In this document: positions 53,564-62,681 of the stretch, piece after piece
How positions within the stretch are numbered: position 1 is the first letter of the stretch
Layout of the letters: each line of letters begins with the position of its first letter
DNA from: Aurantiacibacter zhengii
GTDB lineage: Bacteria > Pseudomonadota > Alphaproteobacteria > Sphingomonadales > Sphingomonadaceae
DNA: 64,000 nucleotides
Direction: 5' to 3'
Assembly: GCF_003584125.1 (NCBI RefSeq)
Contig: NZ_QXFL01000001.1
Span: 434,001-498,000, forward strand
Program-made: the position numbers and the translations under genes
The notes under the pieces: model-generated
What the model was told of the DNA's origin: nothing
What the model saw: the letters and a program-made list of their open reading frames with translations, nothing else
Databases searched by the model: none

Positions 53564-54486
53564 TGAGGAGCGCCGCTAATCCGGCCTTGGACACCTTCGC
53601 TGGCGGGCTGAAAGTGCCCGCCATCGTTGCGCCCATGTTCCTCGTTTCCGGGCCTGACTTGGTGGTGGAAAGCTGCAAGGCCGGGCTTTGCGGCACCTTC
53701 CCTGCGCTCAACCAGCGCACCACCGAGGGGTTCGACGAATGGCTGTGCGAGATTGAGGAGCGGCAGGGTGATGGCGACGCGCCATACGGGGTGAACCTGA
53801 TCGTCCACGGCTCCAACCCCCGGGTTGAGGCCGATCTGGAGGTGTGCATCAAACACAAGGTGCCGCTTATCATAACCTCTTTGGGGGCTGTGCCTGATTT
53901 GGTGAAGGCCGTGCATTCCTACGGGGGGCTGGTGTTCCATGACGTGATCCAGCGCCGCCACGCGGAAAAGGCTGCCGAGGCCGGTGTCGACGGTATCATC
54001 GCCGTTGCCGCGGGTGCTGGCGGCCATGCGGGCACCTTCAGTCCCTTCGCCCTTACCAGCGAAATCCGCGAGTTCTGGGATGGGGCACTGATACTGTCGG
54101 GCTCCATGAGCCACGGCGGGCACATCGCCGCCGCGCAGATGATGGGCTGCGACTTCGCCTATTTCGGCAGCCATTTCATCGCCGCCAAGGAAAGCATGGC
54201 TCCGCAAGGTCAGAAGGACATGATGATCGGCGCCTCTGCGAAAGACGTTACCTACACGAACAAGGTGACCGGCGTGGGCGCGAATTTCCTCACCCCCAGC
54301 CTGGAGGCAGCGAAACTGCATGATGCGCCGGGCGAAATGTCACTGAACGAGGAAGCCAGGGCGTGGAAGACCATCTGGTCTGCCGGGCATGGAACAGGGG
54401 CCGTGCGCGACGTGCGACCGACAAAGGACATTTGCCAGCAGTTGATTGCCGAATACGAAGCAGCACGGTCGAATTTTTGCGGATGA
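53563..54486 (+). CDS. Nitronate monooxygenase family flavoprotein
   Basis: The 307-residue FMN barrel has the 2-nitropropane dioxygenase pattern: APMFLVSGPDLVVESCKAGLCGTFPALN at the start, VAAGAGGHAGTFSPFAL in the flavin site, and the SMSHGGHIAAAQMMGCDFAYFGSHF segment. The family oxidises nitronates, but many members act in other pathways. Its coupling to the acyl-CoA dehydrogenase suggests a link with fatty acid or nitro-fatty acid breakdown, which is inference. Confidence 0.87.
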   Translation: MRSAANPALDTFAGGLKVPAIVAPMFLVSGPDLVVESCKAGLCGTFPALNQRTTEGFDEWLCEIEERQGDGDAPYGVNLIVHGSNPRVEADLEVCIKHKVPLIITSLGAVPDLVKAVHSYGGLVFHDVIQRRHAEKAAEAGVDGIIAVAAGAGGHAGTFSPFALTSEIREFWDGALILSGSMSHGGHIAAAQMMGCDFAYFGSHFIAAKESMAPQGQKDMMIGASAKDVTYTNKVTGVGANFLTPSLEAAKLHDAPGEMSLNEEARAWKTIWSAGHGTGAVRDVRPTKDICQQLIAEYEAARSNFCG

Positions 54487-54524
54487 CCGGCACCTGCGGC
54501 CCGCACGCTCGTTACTCCTGCTGA

Positions 54525-55592
54525 ATGTCACGCACCATTGCCAGCAATGCCCCGCGCATAAACGCCATCGCCACGGCGGTACCGGAATGCGACGTACACA
54601 CGCGCTACACGGAATGGGCCGCGTCCCAGCTTGATGACGAACGCAAGGCGAAGCTGTTTCGCCGGATGGAATCGCGCGGCGGGATATCGCATCGCTATTC
54701 GGTGCTGTCGGGCAAGGACGCCGCTCTCGACTTCGGCAGTTTTTACATGCGCGAGGAAGAACCGGGGACGCGGGCTCGCATGGAACGCTACGCCGCCCAT
54801 GCGCCCGACCTGGCGATGCAGGCCATCGCCGGACTGCCTTCGACAGAGGGCGTGACCCATCTTGTCGTCGCCAGTTGCACCGGGTTCCTGGCCCCGGGCC
54901 TCGATCAAATCATTGCCCGCCGCCTCGGCCTTGCCGCCGGTGTGGAGCGGGTCTCCATCGGTTTCATGGGCTGCTACGCCGGTGTGACGCTCCTTCGCAC
55001 GGCTGCGCACATTGTCCGCTCCGATCCCTCAGCCCGGGTGCTGGCTGTCGCGGTAGAGCTGTGTTCGTTACACCTCCAGCAATCGCAGGACATCCAAAGC
55101 CTGCTGGCCATGGGCCAGTTTGCCGACGGCGCAGCCGCCGTACTGCTCAGCGCCGATGGCGAAGGACTGGCGCTTGGCCAGGGCCTGTCGCTGGCACTGG
55201 AGGAAAGCGGCGACCTGATCACCTGGACCATCGGTAACAGCGGCTTCGTCATGCACCTTTCCGGCGAAGTGCCCGGCAAGCTGGGCGAAGCGCTGGACGA
55301 CCCGGCTGTGCAGGAGACCATTCTAGGCGAAAATCCGCCGACCACATGGGCAGTCCATCCCGGCGGAAGGTCCGTGCTCGACGCGGTCGAGCGCGGCCTT
55401 GCCCTTCCCCCCGACGCACTCGACGCCTCTCGCGGCGTGCTCGACGAGTTCGGCAACATGTCCTCCGCCACTGTCCTCTTCGTGCTCGATCGCCTCGCAC
55501 CGGAAAAGCCCGCCTCCGGCATCGCGCTCGCATTCGGGCCGGGGCTGGCGATGGAAGGGGTGCGTTTTGGCTGGATCGGCAGCGATGCTTGA
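54525..55592 (+). CDS. Type III polyketide synthase
   Basis: The 355-residue chalcone-synthase-like enzyme has the full triad: C118 in VVASCTGFLAPG, H278 in WAVHPGGRSVLD and N311 in FGNMSSATV, plus the GFMGCYAG gatekeeper region. Such enzymes condense malonyl-CoA units on an acyl-CoA starter to give pyrones or resorcinols. The starter cannot be read here, but it lies next to acyl-CoA genes. The downstream methyltransferase start overlaps its end by eight bases. Confidence 0.92.
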   Translation: MSRTIASNAPRINAIATAVPECDVHTRYTEWAASQLDDERKAKLFRRMESRGGISHRYSVLSGKDAALDFGSFYMREEEPGTRARMERYAAHAPDLAMQAIAGLPSTEGVTHLVVASCTGFLAPGLDQIIARRLGLAAGVERVSIGFMGCYAGVTLLRTAAHIVRSDPSARVLAVAVELCSLHLQQSQDIQSLLAMGQFADGAAAVLLSADGEGLALGQGLSLALEESGDLITWTIGNSGFVMHLSGEVPGKLGEALDDPAVQETILGENPPTTWAVHPGGRSVLDAVERGLALPPDALDASRGVLDEFGNMSSATVLFVLDRLAPEKPASGIALAFGPGLAMEGVRFGWIGSDA

Positions 55593-56271
55593 ACAGCGGC
55601 TGGATGCCGAGGAACTGATGGACGATCCGGCTCTGCCGGAAGCGGTCTATCGGCGCGTCCTGGCCGATCTGGCAAAGGTCAACCGCGCGACCCTCGCCTA
55701 TCGTCCCACGCTTGAATTTATTGCCAAGGCGCTTGCGGGGCGCACGGAATTCACGCTGCTCGATGTCGGATTCGGCCAGGGCGACACCCTGCGGGAAATT
55801 GCCGGCTTCGCGGCGAAACGGGGCATCAAGGCAAAACTGGTCGGCGTGGACCTCAACCCCCGCAGCGAAAAAGCTGCGCGAGACGTAACCGATCCATCGC
55901 TGCCGATAACCTACATCACCGGGGACTATGCCGACCTGATGAGCGACAAGTGGGACTTCATCGTCTCCAGCCTCGTGGCGCACCACATGAGCAGGGACGA
56001 ACTGCTGCTGTTCCTGCAGGTGATGGAAAGCGAGGCCCGGCTTGGGTGGTTCGTCAACGACCTGCACCGCCATGGCCTCAGCTACCTTGGCTACCCCATC
56101 CTCGCGCAGCTGGCCGGGTGGCATCGCATCGTGCGCATGGACGGACAGACCTCGATCGCCCGCAGCTTCCGCCGCCAGGAATGGCTCGCGCTGCTGGACG
56201 AGGCCGGTGTCGAAAAGGCGCAGGTCACCAGAAAATTTCCGTTCAGGCTGTGCGTATCCCGGATCCGCTGA
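55585..56271 (+). CDS. Class I SAM-dependent methyltransferase of the polyketide cluster
   Basis: The 228-residue enzyme has the SAM motif TLLDVGFGQGDTL, VGVDLNPRSEKAA for the ribose contact, and a VSSLVAHHMSRDE loop. It probably methylates the polyketide product, inferred from its place: ATG 55585 lies inside the synthase gene and the stop lies inside the flavoprotein gene. An open frame further upstream has no support. Confidence 0.87.
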   Translation: MLEQRLDAEELMDDPALPEAVYRRVLADLAKVNRATLAYRPTLEFIAKALAGRTEFTLLDVGFGQGDTLREIAGFAAKRGIKAKLVGVDLNPRSEKAARDVTDPSLPITYITGDYADLMSDKWDFIVSSLVAHHMSRDELLLFLQVMESEARLGWFVNDLHRHGLSYLGYPILAQLAGWHRIVRMDGQTSIARSFRRQEWLALLDEAGVEKAQVTRKFPFRLCVSRIR

Positions 56272-57347
56272 TCCTCGGCGCCGGCCCGGCCGGCTGTGCG
56301 GCAGCCATCGAACTGGCACGGGCGGGCGCGGAGCCCTTGCTGCTGGACCGGAACGAGGAAGTTGGCGATCCGCTTTGCGGCGGGTTCATGAGCTGGCGCA
56401 CACTGGCACAACTGGATGCCATGGGGGTGCACACAGGTTCACTAGGTGGGCAGAAAGTGGACCACCTGCGCATCTTCGCGCACGGACGGGAAGCGCATAC
56501 TCCCCTGCCCCAACCGGCGCTGGGACTGTCGCGGCACGCCCTCGATTGCGCCATGCGCAAGGCCGCAGTCGCCAGCGGTGCCCGGCTGGAAATCGATACG
56601 ATTCGCTCGCTGAGTGACGGTTGCCTCCACGGGCAGGAGCGGGACTGGCAGGCAGATTGCGTCTTTCTTGCCAGCGGCAAACACGACATCCGCGGCCAGG
56701 CTCGCCCTCGCACGGCGAGCGATCCGGCACTCGGCCTGCGTATTCGTCTCCCCGCCAGCACAGAGCGAACCGCGCTGATCGGCTCTGCCATCGAACTGCA
56801 CCTGTTTACCGGCGGCTACGCCGGGATCGTCCTTCAGGAAGGCGGATCGTGCAACATCTGCCTCGCCCTGCGGAAATCGGCACTTGCCGATGGGGGCGGC
56901 GATCCTGTGTCGCTGCTGGCGTGGGTAGCATCTCGCAACCGGCATTTCGCCCAGCGCCTCGGAAACGACTGGAAAAACAGTCGGATAGAGACGATTGGCG
57001 CAGTCCCCTACGGCTGGATAGCGCAGGAAACCGCGACGGGCCTTTACCGCCTTGGCGATCAGGCGGCCGTTATTCCCTCACTCGCCGGCGAAGGCATGTC
57101 CATCGCCGTGGCAAGCGGGAGAATGGCCGCGCGCTATTGGCTGCGTGACGGCGCCGACGGCGCGCCGGCCTACCAGCGCGCCTTTGCGGCAAGAGCCTAT
57201 CCACCGGTGCAAATGGCAAAAGCGGTGCGGACGCTGGGCGAGACATGGCTGGGAAGCGAGGCCGCGCTGATGCTCTCGGCCATTTCGCCAGCTCTTGTAT
57301 CGCACCTCGCCGAGCGCTGCCGAATTTCCATGGACAGCGCAGACTGA
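56250..57347 (+). CDS. FAD-dependent oxidoreductase of the polyketide cluster
   Basis: The 365-residue flavoprotein has the Rossmann start LILGAGPAGCAAAIELARAG, the CGGFMSW loop, and the late GDQAAVIPSLAGEGMSIAVASG motif typical of the geranylgeranyl-reductase/aromatic hydroxylase superfamily. It probably oxidises or reduces the polyketide. The start is GTG at 56250, overlapping the methyltransferase by 22 bases. Confidence 0.85.
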   Translation: MRIPDPLILGAGPAGCAAAIELARAGAEPLLLDRNEEVGDPLCGGFMSWRTLAQLDAMGVHTGSLGGQKVDHLRIFAHGREAHTPLPQPALGLSRHALDCAMRKAAVASGARLEIDTIRSLSDGCLHGQERDWQADCVFLASGKHDIRGQARPRTASDPALGLRIRLPASTERTALIGSAIELHLFTGGYAGIVLQEGGSCNICLALRKSALADGGGDPVSLLAWVASRNRHFAQRLGNDWKNSRIETIGAVPYGWIAQETATGLYRLGDQAAVIPSLAGEGMSIAVASGRMAARYWLRDGADGAPAYQRAFAARAYPPVQMAKAVRTLGETWLGSEAALMLSAISPALVSHLAERCRISMDSAD

Positions 57348-57427
57348 CCCCTTGGCTTGCACCGGCGTGCGTCCCTGCTAAGAGGCCCGCAAACAGTTTC
57401 GAACTCCACCAATAGACAGGACCCCCC

Positions 57428-58657
57428 ATGGCGAAAATTCAGGTCAAGAACCCCATTGTAGAGATCGACGGCGACGAGATGACCAAGATCATCTGGCAGT
57501 GGATCCGCGAACGGCTGATCCTGCCCTACCTCGATGTGGACCTGAAGTACTACGATCTCTCCGTCGAAAAGCGCGACGAAACCGACGACCAGATCACTGT
57601 CGATGCCGCCAAGGCCATCCAGCAGTACGGCGTTGGCGTGAAGTGCGCAACGATCACCCCTGACGAAGCGCGCGTCGAGGAATTCGACCTCAAGCAGATG
57701 TGGCGCTCGCCCAACGGGACGATCCGCAACATCCTTGGCGGCACGATTTTCCGCGAGCCTATCGTGATCGACAACGTGCCGCGCCTTGTTCCGGGCTGGA
57801 CCGATCCCATCGTGGTCGGCCGTCACGCCTTTGGCGACCAGTATCGCGCCACCGACACCCTGATCCCCGGCGCGGGCAAGCTGCGCATGGTGTTCGAGGG
57901 TGATGATGGCCAGAACATCGACCTGGAAGTGCACACCTTCGACCAGCCCGGCGTGGCAATGACGATGTACAACCACGACGAGTCCATCCGCGACTTCGCC
58001 CGTGCCAGCTTCAACTACGGCCTCGACCGTGGCTGGCCGGTGTACCTGTCCACCAAGAACACCATCATGAAAAAGTACGATGGCCGCTTCAAGGACCTGT
58101 TTCAGGAAGTTTTCGATACCGAAGGCTTCAAGGAAAAGTTCGAAGCCGCCGACATCGGCTACGAGCACCGCCTGATCGACGACATGGTCGCCGCCGCTCT
58201 GAAGTGGAACGGCAAGTTCGTATGGGCCTGCAAGAACTACGATGGTGACGTGCAGTCGGACATCGTGGCACAGGGCTTCGGCTCGCTGGGTCTGATGACT
58301 TCCGTGCTCATGACCCCCGATGGCAAGACCGTAGAGGCCGAAGCCGCTCACGGCACCGTGACGCGCCACTACCGCCAGCACCAGCAGGGCAAGGCCACCA
58401 GCACCAATCCGATCGCCTCCATCTTCGCGTGGACCCGCGGCCTGATGTATCGCGGCCGTTTCGACAACACGCCGGACGTGGTCGCCTTCGCGGAATCGCT
58501 GGAAAAGGTCTGCATCAGCTGTGTCGAAAACGGCAAGATGACGAAGGACCTGGCCTTGCTCATCGGCCCCAGCCAGAGCTGGATGACCACCGAGCAGTTC
58601 TTCGAAGCCATCGTCGATGGTCTCGAAGCCGAAATGAAGAAGCAGGGGCTCGTTTGA
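57428..58657 (+). CDS. icd: NADP-dependent isocitrate dehydrogenase
   Basis: The 409-residue enzyme of the citric acid cycle is of the eukaryote-like homodimeric type, as usual in alphaproteobacteria ([19 protein letters not shown].., [47 protein letters not shown]). It oxidises isocitrate to 2-oxoglutarate with NADP. It stands alone, with a terminator right behind it. Confidence 0.97.
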   Translation: MAKIQVKNPIVEIDGDEMTKIIWQWIRERLILPYLDVDLKYYDLSVEKRDETDDQITVDAAKAIQQYGVGVKCATITPDEARVEEFDLKQMWRSPNGTIRNILGGTIFREPIVIDNVPRLVPGWTDPIVVGRHAFGDQYRATDTLIPGAGKLRMVFEGDDGQNIDLEVHTFDQPGVAMTMYNHDESIRDFARASFNYGLDRGWPVYLSTKNTIMKKYDGRFKDLFQEVFDTEGFKEKFEAADIGYEHRLIDDMVAAALKWNGKFVWACKNYDGDVQSDIVAQGFGSLGLMTSVLMTPDGKTVEAEAAHGTVTRHYRQHQQGKATSTNPIASIFAWTRGLMYRGRFDNTPDVVAFAESLEKVCISCVENGKMTKDLALLIGPSQSWMTTEQFFEAIVDGLEAEMKKQGLV

Positions 58658-58687
58658 GCCACTGATTTCACCAGAGTGGAAACGAAA

Positions 58688-58728
58688 CCTCCGTTGCGCC
58701 ATTAATCCGGCGTAACGGGGGCTTTTAT
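58688..58728 (+). terminator. Intrinsic terminator of icd
   Basis: CCTCCGTTGCGCC (58688-58700) pairs with GGCGTAACGGGGG (58709-58721), with some wobble pairs and mismatches, and runs into CTTTTAT. It ends two bases before the next gene. Confidence 0.75.
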
Positions 58729-58730
58729 CT

Positions 58731-60335
58731 ATGACCAAGGCACGTCTCGAAGTCCGTCAGGCTGAAACTGGCGATATCCGCCGGATCGCGGCGCTGGCGA
58801 AGCGTGTTTACGAGGATTTTGCGCCTTACACCCAGAGCGAAATCCGCGGACAGCTGAACAACTACCCGGAAGGTTGCTTCGTCGCCCTGCTGGACGACAA
58901 GCTGATCGGCTATTGCGCCACCATGCGCATCGGCGGTGACAAGGCGCTGCGCCCACACGGCTGGGACGAGATCACCGGCAACGGATACGGCAGCCGCCAC
59001 GACCCCAAGGGCGACTGGCTCTATGGATATGAACTCTGCGTCGATCCCAAAACGCGCGGTACGCGCATCGGGCGGCGCCTGTACGAGGAACGCCGCGCGC
59101 TGGCGGAGCAACTCGAACTGAAGGGCATTGTCTTTGGCGGGCGCATGCCGAACCTGTCGCGCAGCTGGCGACGGGTCGACGGGCCGGAAGATTACCTCGA
59201 AAAGGTCATAGCCGGGAAGATCCACGACCCGGTGGTGCGCTTCCAGCTCGCCAACGGATTCGAGCCTGTCGGCGTACTCAAGAACTACCTGCCCGAAGAC
59301 AAGCGCAGCCGCGCCTTTGCCACGCACATGGTGTGGCGCAATCCCTTTGTGGACCAGGAAGCCAGCCCCAAGGCCCGCGTGCCGCGCGGGGTGGAGAACG
59401 TGCGCGTCGCCACGTGCCAGATGCAGGCCCGCGCGGTGAAGGACTTCGACGAATTCATGCGCCAGGTGCGCTATTTCGTCGATGTTGCAGCCGATTATGA
59501 GGCGGACTTCATCCTCTTTCCAGAGATGTTCACGCTGATGCTGCTGAGCGCCGAGGAAAAGGAACTCTCCCCGCTGGAAAGCATCGAGCGACTTTCCGAG
59601 TACACACCGCGCATCCGCAAGGCGCTGTCGGAGATGGCGCTCAAGTTCAACATCAACATCATCGGCGGCTCACACCCCACGCGCATGGACGATGGCGACA
59701 TCCACAACGTCGCAATGGTGTGCCTGCGCGATGGATCTATTCACGAGCAGGAAAAGATCCATCCCACGCCCAACGAGGCCTACTGGTGGAACATCCACGG
59801 TGGCGACACCGTCGACGTGATCCAGACCGACTGCGGTCCAGTCGGCGTGCTGATCTGCTACGACAGCGAGTTTCCCGAACTCGCCCGCAGGCTGGCGGAC
59901 GAAGGCGCGAGGATCATCTTCGTGCCGTTCTGCACCGATAGCCGCCAAGGCTACATGCGCGTGCGGTACTGCTCTGCCGCCCGCGCGATCGAGAACCAGT
60001 GCTACATGGTGCTAAGCGGCAACGTCGGGAACCTGCCCAACGTGGCGAACATGGATATCCAGTACGCACAAAGCTGTATCCTGACGCCGTGCGACTTCCC
60101 CTTCGCCCGCGATGGCATCGCGGCGGAAGCCACCGAGAACGTCGAAACGCTGACGATCAGCGACGTGAATCTGGCCGACCTGGCGTGGGCACGTGCGGAA
60201 GGCACAGTTCGCAACCTCGCGGATCGCCGGTTCGACCTCTACCGCATCGAATGGGAGCAAAAGGGCTCTGGCGGCGATGCGACTGACATCAGCGGACCTC
60301 CCCCAACGCGGCAGCATGGACCGGGTGGGGGTTAA
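58731..60335 (+). CDS. GNAT acetyltransferase / carbon-nitrogen hydrolase fusion
   Basis: The 534-residue protein has a GNAT domain (about 5-200, with ELCVDPKTRGTRIGRRLYEE for acetyl-CoA) joined to a nitrilase-superfamily domain from about 222. The hydrolase triad is E265 in ILFPEMF, K342 in EKIHPTPNE and C376 in LICYDSEF. Bacillus YhcX has the same fusion. The substrate is unknown. The ATG starts two bases after the icd terminator. Confidence 0.9.
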   Translation: MTKARLEVRQAETGDIRRIAALAKRVYEDFAPYTQSEIRGQLNNYPEGCFVALLDDKLIGYCATMRIGGDKALRPHGWDEITGNGYGSRHDPKGDWLYGYELCVDPKTRGTRIGRRLYEERRALAEQLELKGIVFGGRMPNLSRSWRRVDGPEDYLEKVIAGKIHDPVVRFQLANGFEPVGVLKNYLPEDKRSRAFATHMVWRNPFVDQEASPKARVPRGVENVRVATCQMQARAVKDFDEFMRQVRYFVDVAADYEADFILFPEMFTLMLLSAEEKELSPLESIERLSEYTPRIRKALSEMALKFNINIIGGSHPTRMDDGDIHNVAMVCLRDGSIHEQEKIHPTPNEAYWWNIHGGDTVDVIQTDCGPVGVLICYDSEFPELARRLADEGARIIFVPFCTDSRQGYMRVRYCSAARAIENQCYMVLSGNVGNLPNVANMDIQYAQSCILTPCDFPFARDGIAAEATENVETLTISDVNLADLAWARAEGTVRNLADRRFDLYRIEWEQKGSGGDATDISGPPPTRQHGPGGG

Positions 60336-61045
60336 GCTGGATTCTCACTGACGAGTTTGGACTGATCTCCGCTAACGCGAGTATATGCACCGCCATCGCC
60401 GTCGGCCGTAAACTCAATGAAGACCTCGACAGTGCGCTCGCAAATTGTGATGGGCCAGATTTCGGACCAACTGCCAGCATAGCGCCCTCCGAACACATCA
60501 GGACCAAGGTCGCTTCCCTCGTTTGCCACGCGTGTCACGCCAAGAGTGTGGGAAGCTTCTGTAGCGCATCCGACACCTGCGCTTCGCAAGGTGGCCAAGG
60601 CTCCCAATCGTGCCAGCGGAAGCGTATCGACGAAGAGGGAATCCCAAGCAATCGAGTCCCCGCGATTGACGCGGATGGTTCGAAGGTCTTCGTCCGCGTC
60701 CCTGATTACCATGAAGCGAACCGGCGCGTTATCGCACCCCGGAAGGCTTGCTGTAACAAACCAGGCGTTTCTGAGAGTTCCATTCAATACGCCTGTGAAT
60801 ACATATCGATCAGCCGTAGCGGGCCGCACGTCGCGGAGGGCGACCTGCGTATCTTGGCAGCCCCCATCCGGCCCATAGATTTCAGCGGCCGTTGTGAGTA
60901 CCTCCTGCTCAAGTAGAGCATTATCGGGGCTGGGTGCGGCCTCGTTCCACTCGGTCAGCTTCTGCACAATAATGGGGTGTTGAGCACCAGCTGGATTCGC
61001 GAAGAATATCAGCGTGATAAATCCGACCAGGCGCAGATGAGACAA
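60332..61045 (-). CDS. Hypothetical secreted protein
   Basis: The 237-residue protein has a signal peptide ending in PAGAQ and a mature part with four separate cysteines (GCQDTQ, GCDNAP, GCATEA, ICERTV), which may form two disulphides. No family is recognised. Its DNA is visibly less G+C rich than that of its neighbours, which hints at acquisition or fast evolution. The stop overlaps the end of the GNAT-nitrilase gene by four bases (convergent). Confidence 0.7.
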   Translation of the reverse strand: MSHLRLVGFITLIFFANPAGAQHPIIVQKLTEWNEAAPSPDNALLEQEVLTTAAEIYGPDGGCQDTQVALRDVRPATADRYVFTGVLNGTLRNAWFVTASLPGCDNAPVRFMVIRDADEDLRTIRVNRGDSIAWDSLFVDTLPLARLGALATLRSAGVGCATEASHTLGVTRVANEGSDLGPDVFGGRYAGSWSEIWPITICERTVEVFIEFTADGDGGAYTRVSGDQSKLVSENPA

Positions 61046-61088
61046 TGACGATCTCCTGAAAGGACCGAATTAACCCGAGATTCTGAGG

Positions 61089-62558
61089 TCAAGCAACAGC
61101 AACCGCAGGCTCTTTCGTAGTCGCCTTGCTCACCAGCCAGATCGCCAGCCAGGAAGCTGCGAAGCCCGGGATGATCTCGTAGATGCCGGGGCCGCCCAGG
61201 AACTCGCTGTTCCAGCCGAGGGCGATCCACGCCATCACCACGCCCGCGCCCACCACCAGGCCTGCGACCGCACCTGCGCCGGTCATGCGCTTCCATGTTA
61301 GCGAAAGAATGATCAGCGGACCAAAGGCTGCACCGAAGCCCGCCCAGGCATTGGCGACCAGGGCCAGCACGCCGCTCTCCGGATCGCTTGCAATCACGAT
61401 AGCCGCAACGGCTACCAGGGCCGTACTGATGCGTCCCACGGTCACAGCTTCGCGCTCGCTGGCGTCTTTTTTCAGGAACAGGCGATAGAAATCCTCGGTC
61501 AGAGAGCTGGAACTCACCAGCAGCTGGCTCGAGATCGTCGACATGATCGCGGCCAGCAATGCTGCCAGCAGGAAACCGGTCACGAACGGGTGGAACAGGG
61601 TGTTGGCAAGCAGGATGAAGATCGTCTCCGAATTCTCCAGCGTAAGGCCATTCATCTCCACGTGCGCACGGCCCGCAAGGCCTACGCCCAGCGCACCGAT
61701 CAGCGCCACGAACATCCATGCGAGGCCGATGTTGCGCGCAGCTTTCACGCCGCCCTCGCGAATGGCCATGAAGCGCACGATGATGTGCGGTTGGCCAAAA
61801 TATCCCAGCCCCCAGGCAATGGCGGAGAGGAACCCGATCGTCGTAAGACCGCCGAACCAGCTGAGGAAATCGGGATCAACCGCCCGCAGCGCATCGCCCG
61901 TCGCGGCCCAACCATCTCCGAACAGCACCACCAGTGGCATGACCACCAGAGCCACCACCATGATGCAGCCCTGCACGAAGTCGGTCAGGCTGACAGCCAG
62001 GAATCCGCCGACCATGGTATAGGCCAGCACCACCAGCGCCGTGAGCAGGACGCCCGCCATGTAGGGACTGAAGCCCATCACCGGCGCGTCGATGAACGTG
62101 CTCTCGAACAGCAACCCGCCCCCGACAAGTCCAGCGGCGGAATAGACCGCGAAGAACACCACGATGATGATGGCAGATGTCACCCGCAGCGCCACTGCCT
62201 TGTCCGGAAAGCGATTGGCCAGGAACTGCGGTATGGTAAGGGCATTGCCATATTCAACGGTCTGCCGCCGCAGCCGGGGGGCAACCACGATCCAGTTCAC
62301 CACCGCACCGACGAAAAGGCCGATGCCGATCCATGCTTCGACCAGGCCCGACAGGTAAAGCGCCCCGGGCAAACCCAGCAGCAGCCAGCCCGACATGTCG
62401 GATGCGCCAGCGGACAGGGCCGCCACCGCCGGCGGCAGGTTCCGCCCGCCCAGCAGGTAGCCTTCGCTATCCTCGGTCGAGCGTTTCCAGGCATAGAGTC
62501 CGATGCCGAGCATCAGGATGAAATAGAGAGCGAGTGCGATCAGTGTCGGTGTCTGCAT
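61089..62558 (-). CDS. putP: Sodium/proline symporter
   Basis: The 489-residue SSS-family carrier has 13 predicted spans, the ASDMSGWLLLGLPGALYLSG motif for sodium and proline, the YTMVGGFLAVSLTDFVQG region and the STISSQLLVSSSSLTEDFY segment, all typical of PutP. It imports proline as nutrient or osmolyte. ATG 62558 has a GGCGG upstream; 62567 is an alternative. Confidence 0.88.
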   Translation of the reverse strand: MQTPTLIALALYFILMLGIGLYAWKRSTEDSEGYLLGGRNLPPAVAALSAGASDMSGWLLLGLPGALYLSGLVEAWIGIGLFVGAVVNWIVVAPRLRRQTVEYGNALTIPQFLANRFPDKAVALRVTSAIIIVVFFAVYSAAGLVGGGLLFESTFIDAPVMGFSPYMAGVLLTALVVLAYTMVGGFLAVSLTDFVQGCIMVVALVVMPLVVLFGDGWAATGDALRAVDPDFLSWFGGLTTIGFLSAIAWGLGYFGQPHIIVRFMAIREGGVKAARNIGLAWMFVALIGALGVGLAGRAHVEMNGLTLENSETIFILLANTLFHPFVTGFLLAALLAAIMSTISSQLLVSSSSLTEDFYRLFLKKDASEREAVTVGRISTALVAVAAIVIASDPESGVLALVANAWAGFGAAFGPLIILSLTWKRMTGAGAVAGLVVGAGVVMAWIALGWNSEFLGGPGIYEIIPGFAASWLAIWLVSKATTKEPAVAVA

Positions 62559-62681
62559 GGCCGCCATCCATACATGACAGGCAAGCGATGTGAACAGGTG
62601 GCAGCAAGTTTGCCAGACCCTTTCGCGGCGAGCCGCTGCAACGCAATATAGCGGTTGTTAAACTATCGCCAATCTTCGATA

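Noticed and set aside
57197-58738. 513-codon minus-strand open frame across icd
   Set aside because: Antisense to a clear isocitrate dehydrogenase; no motif of its own.
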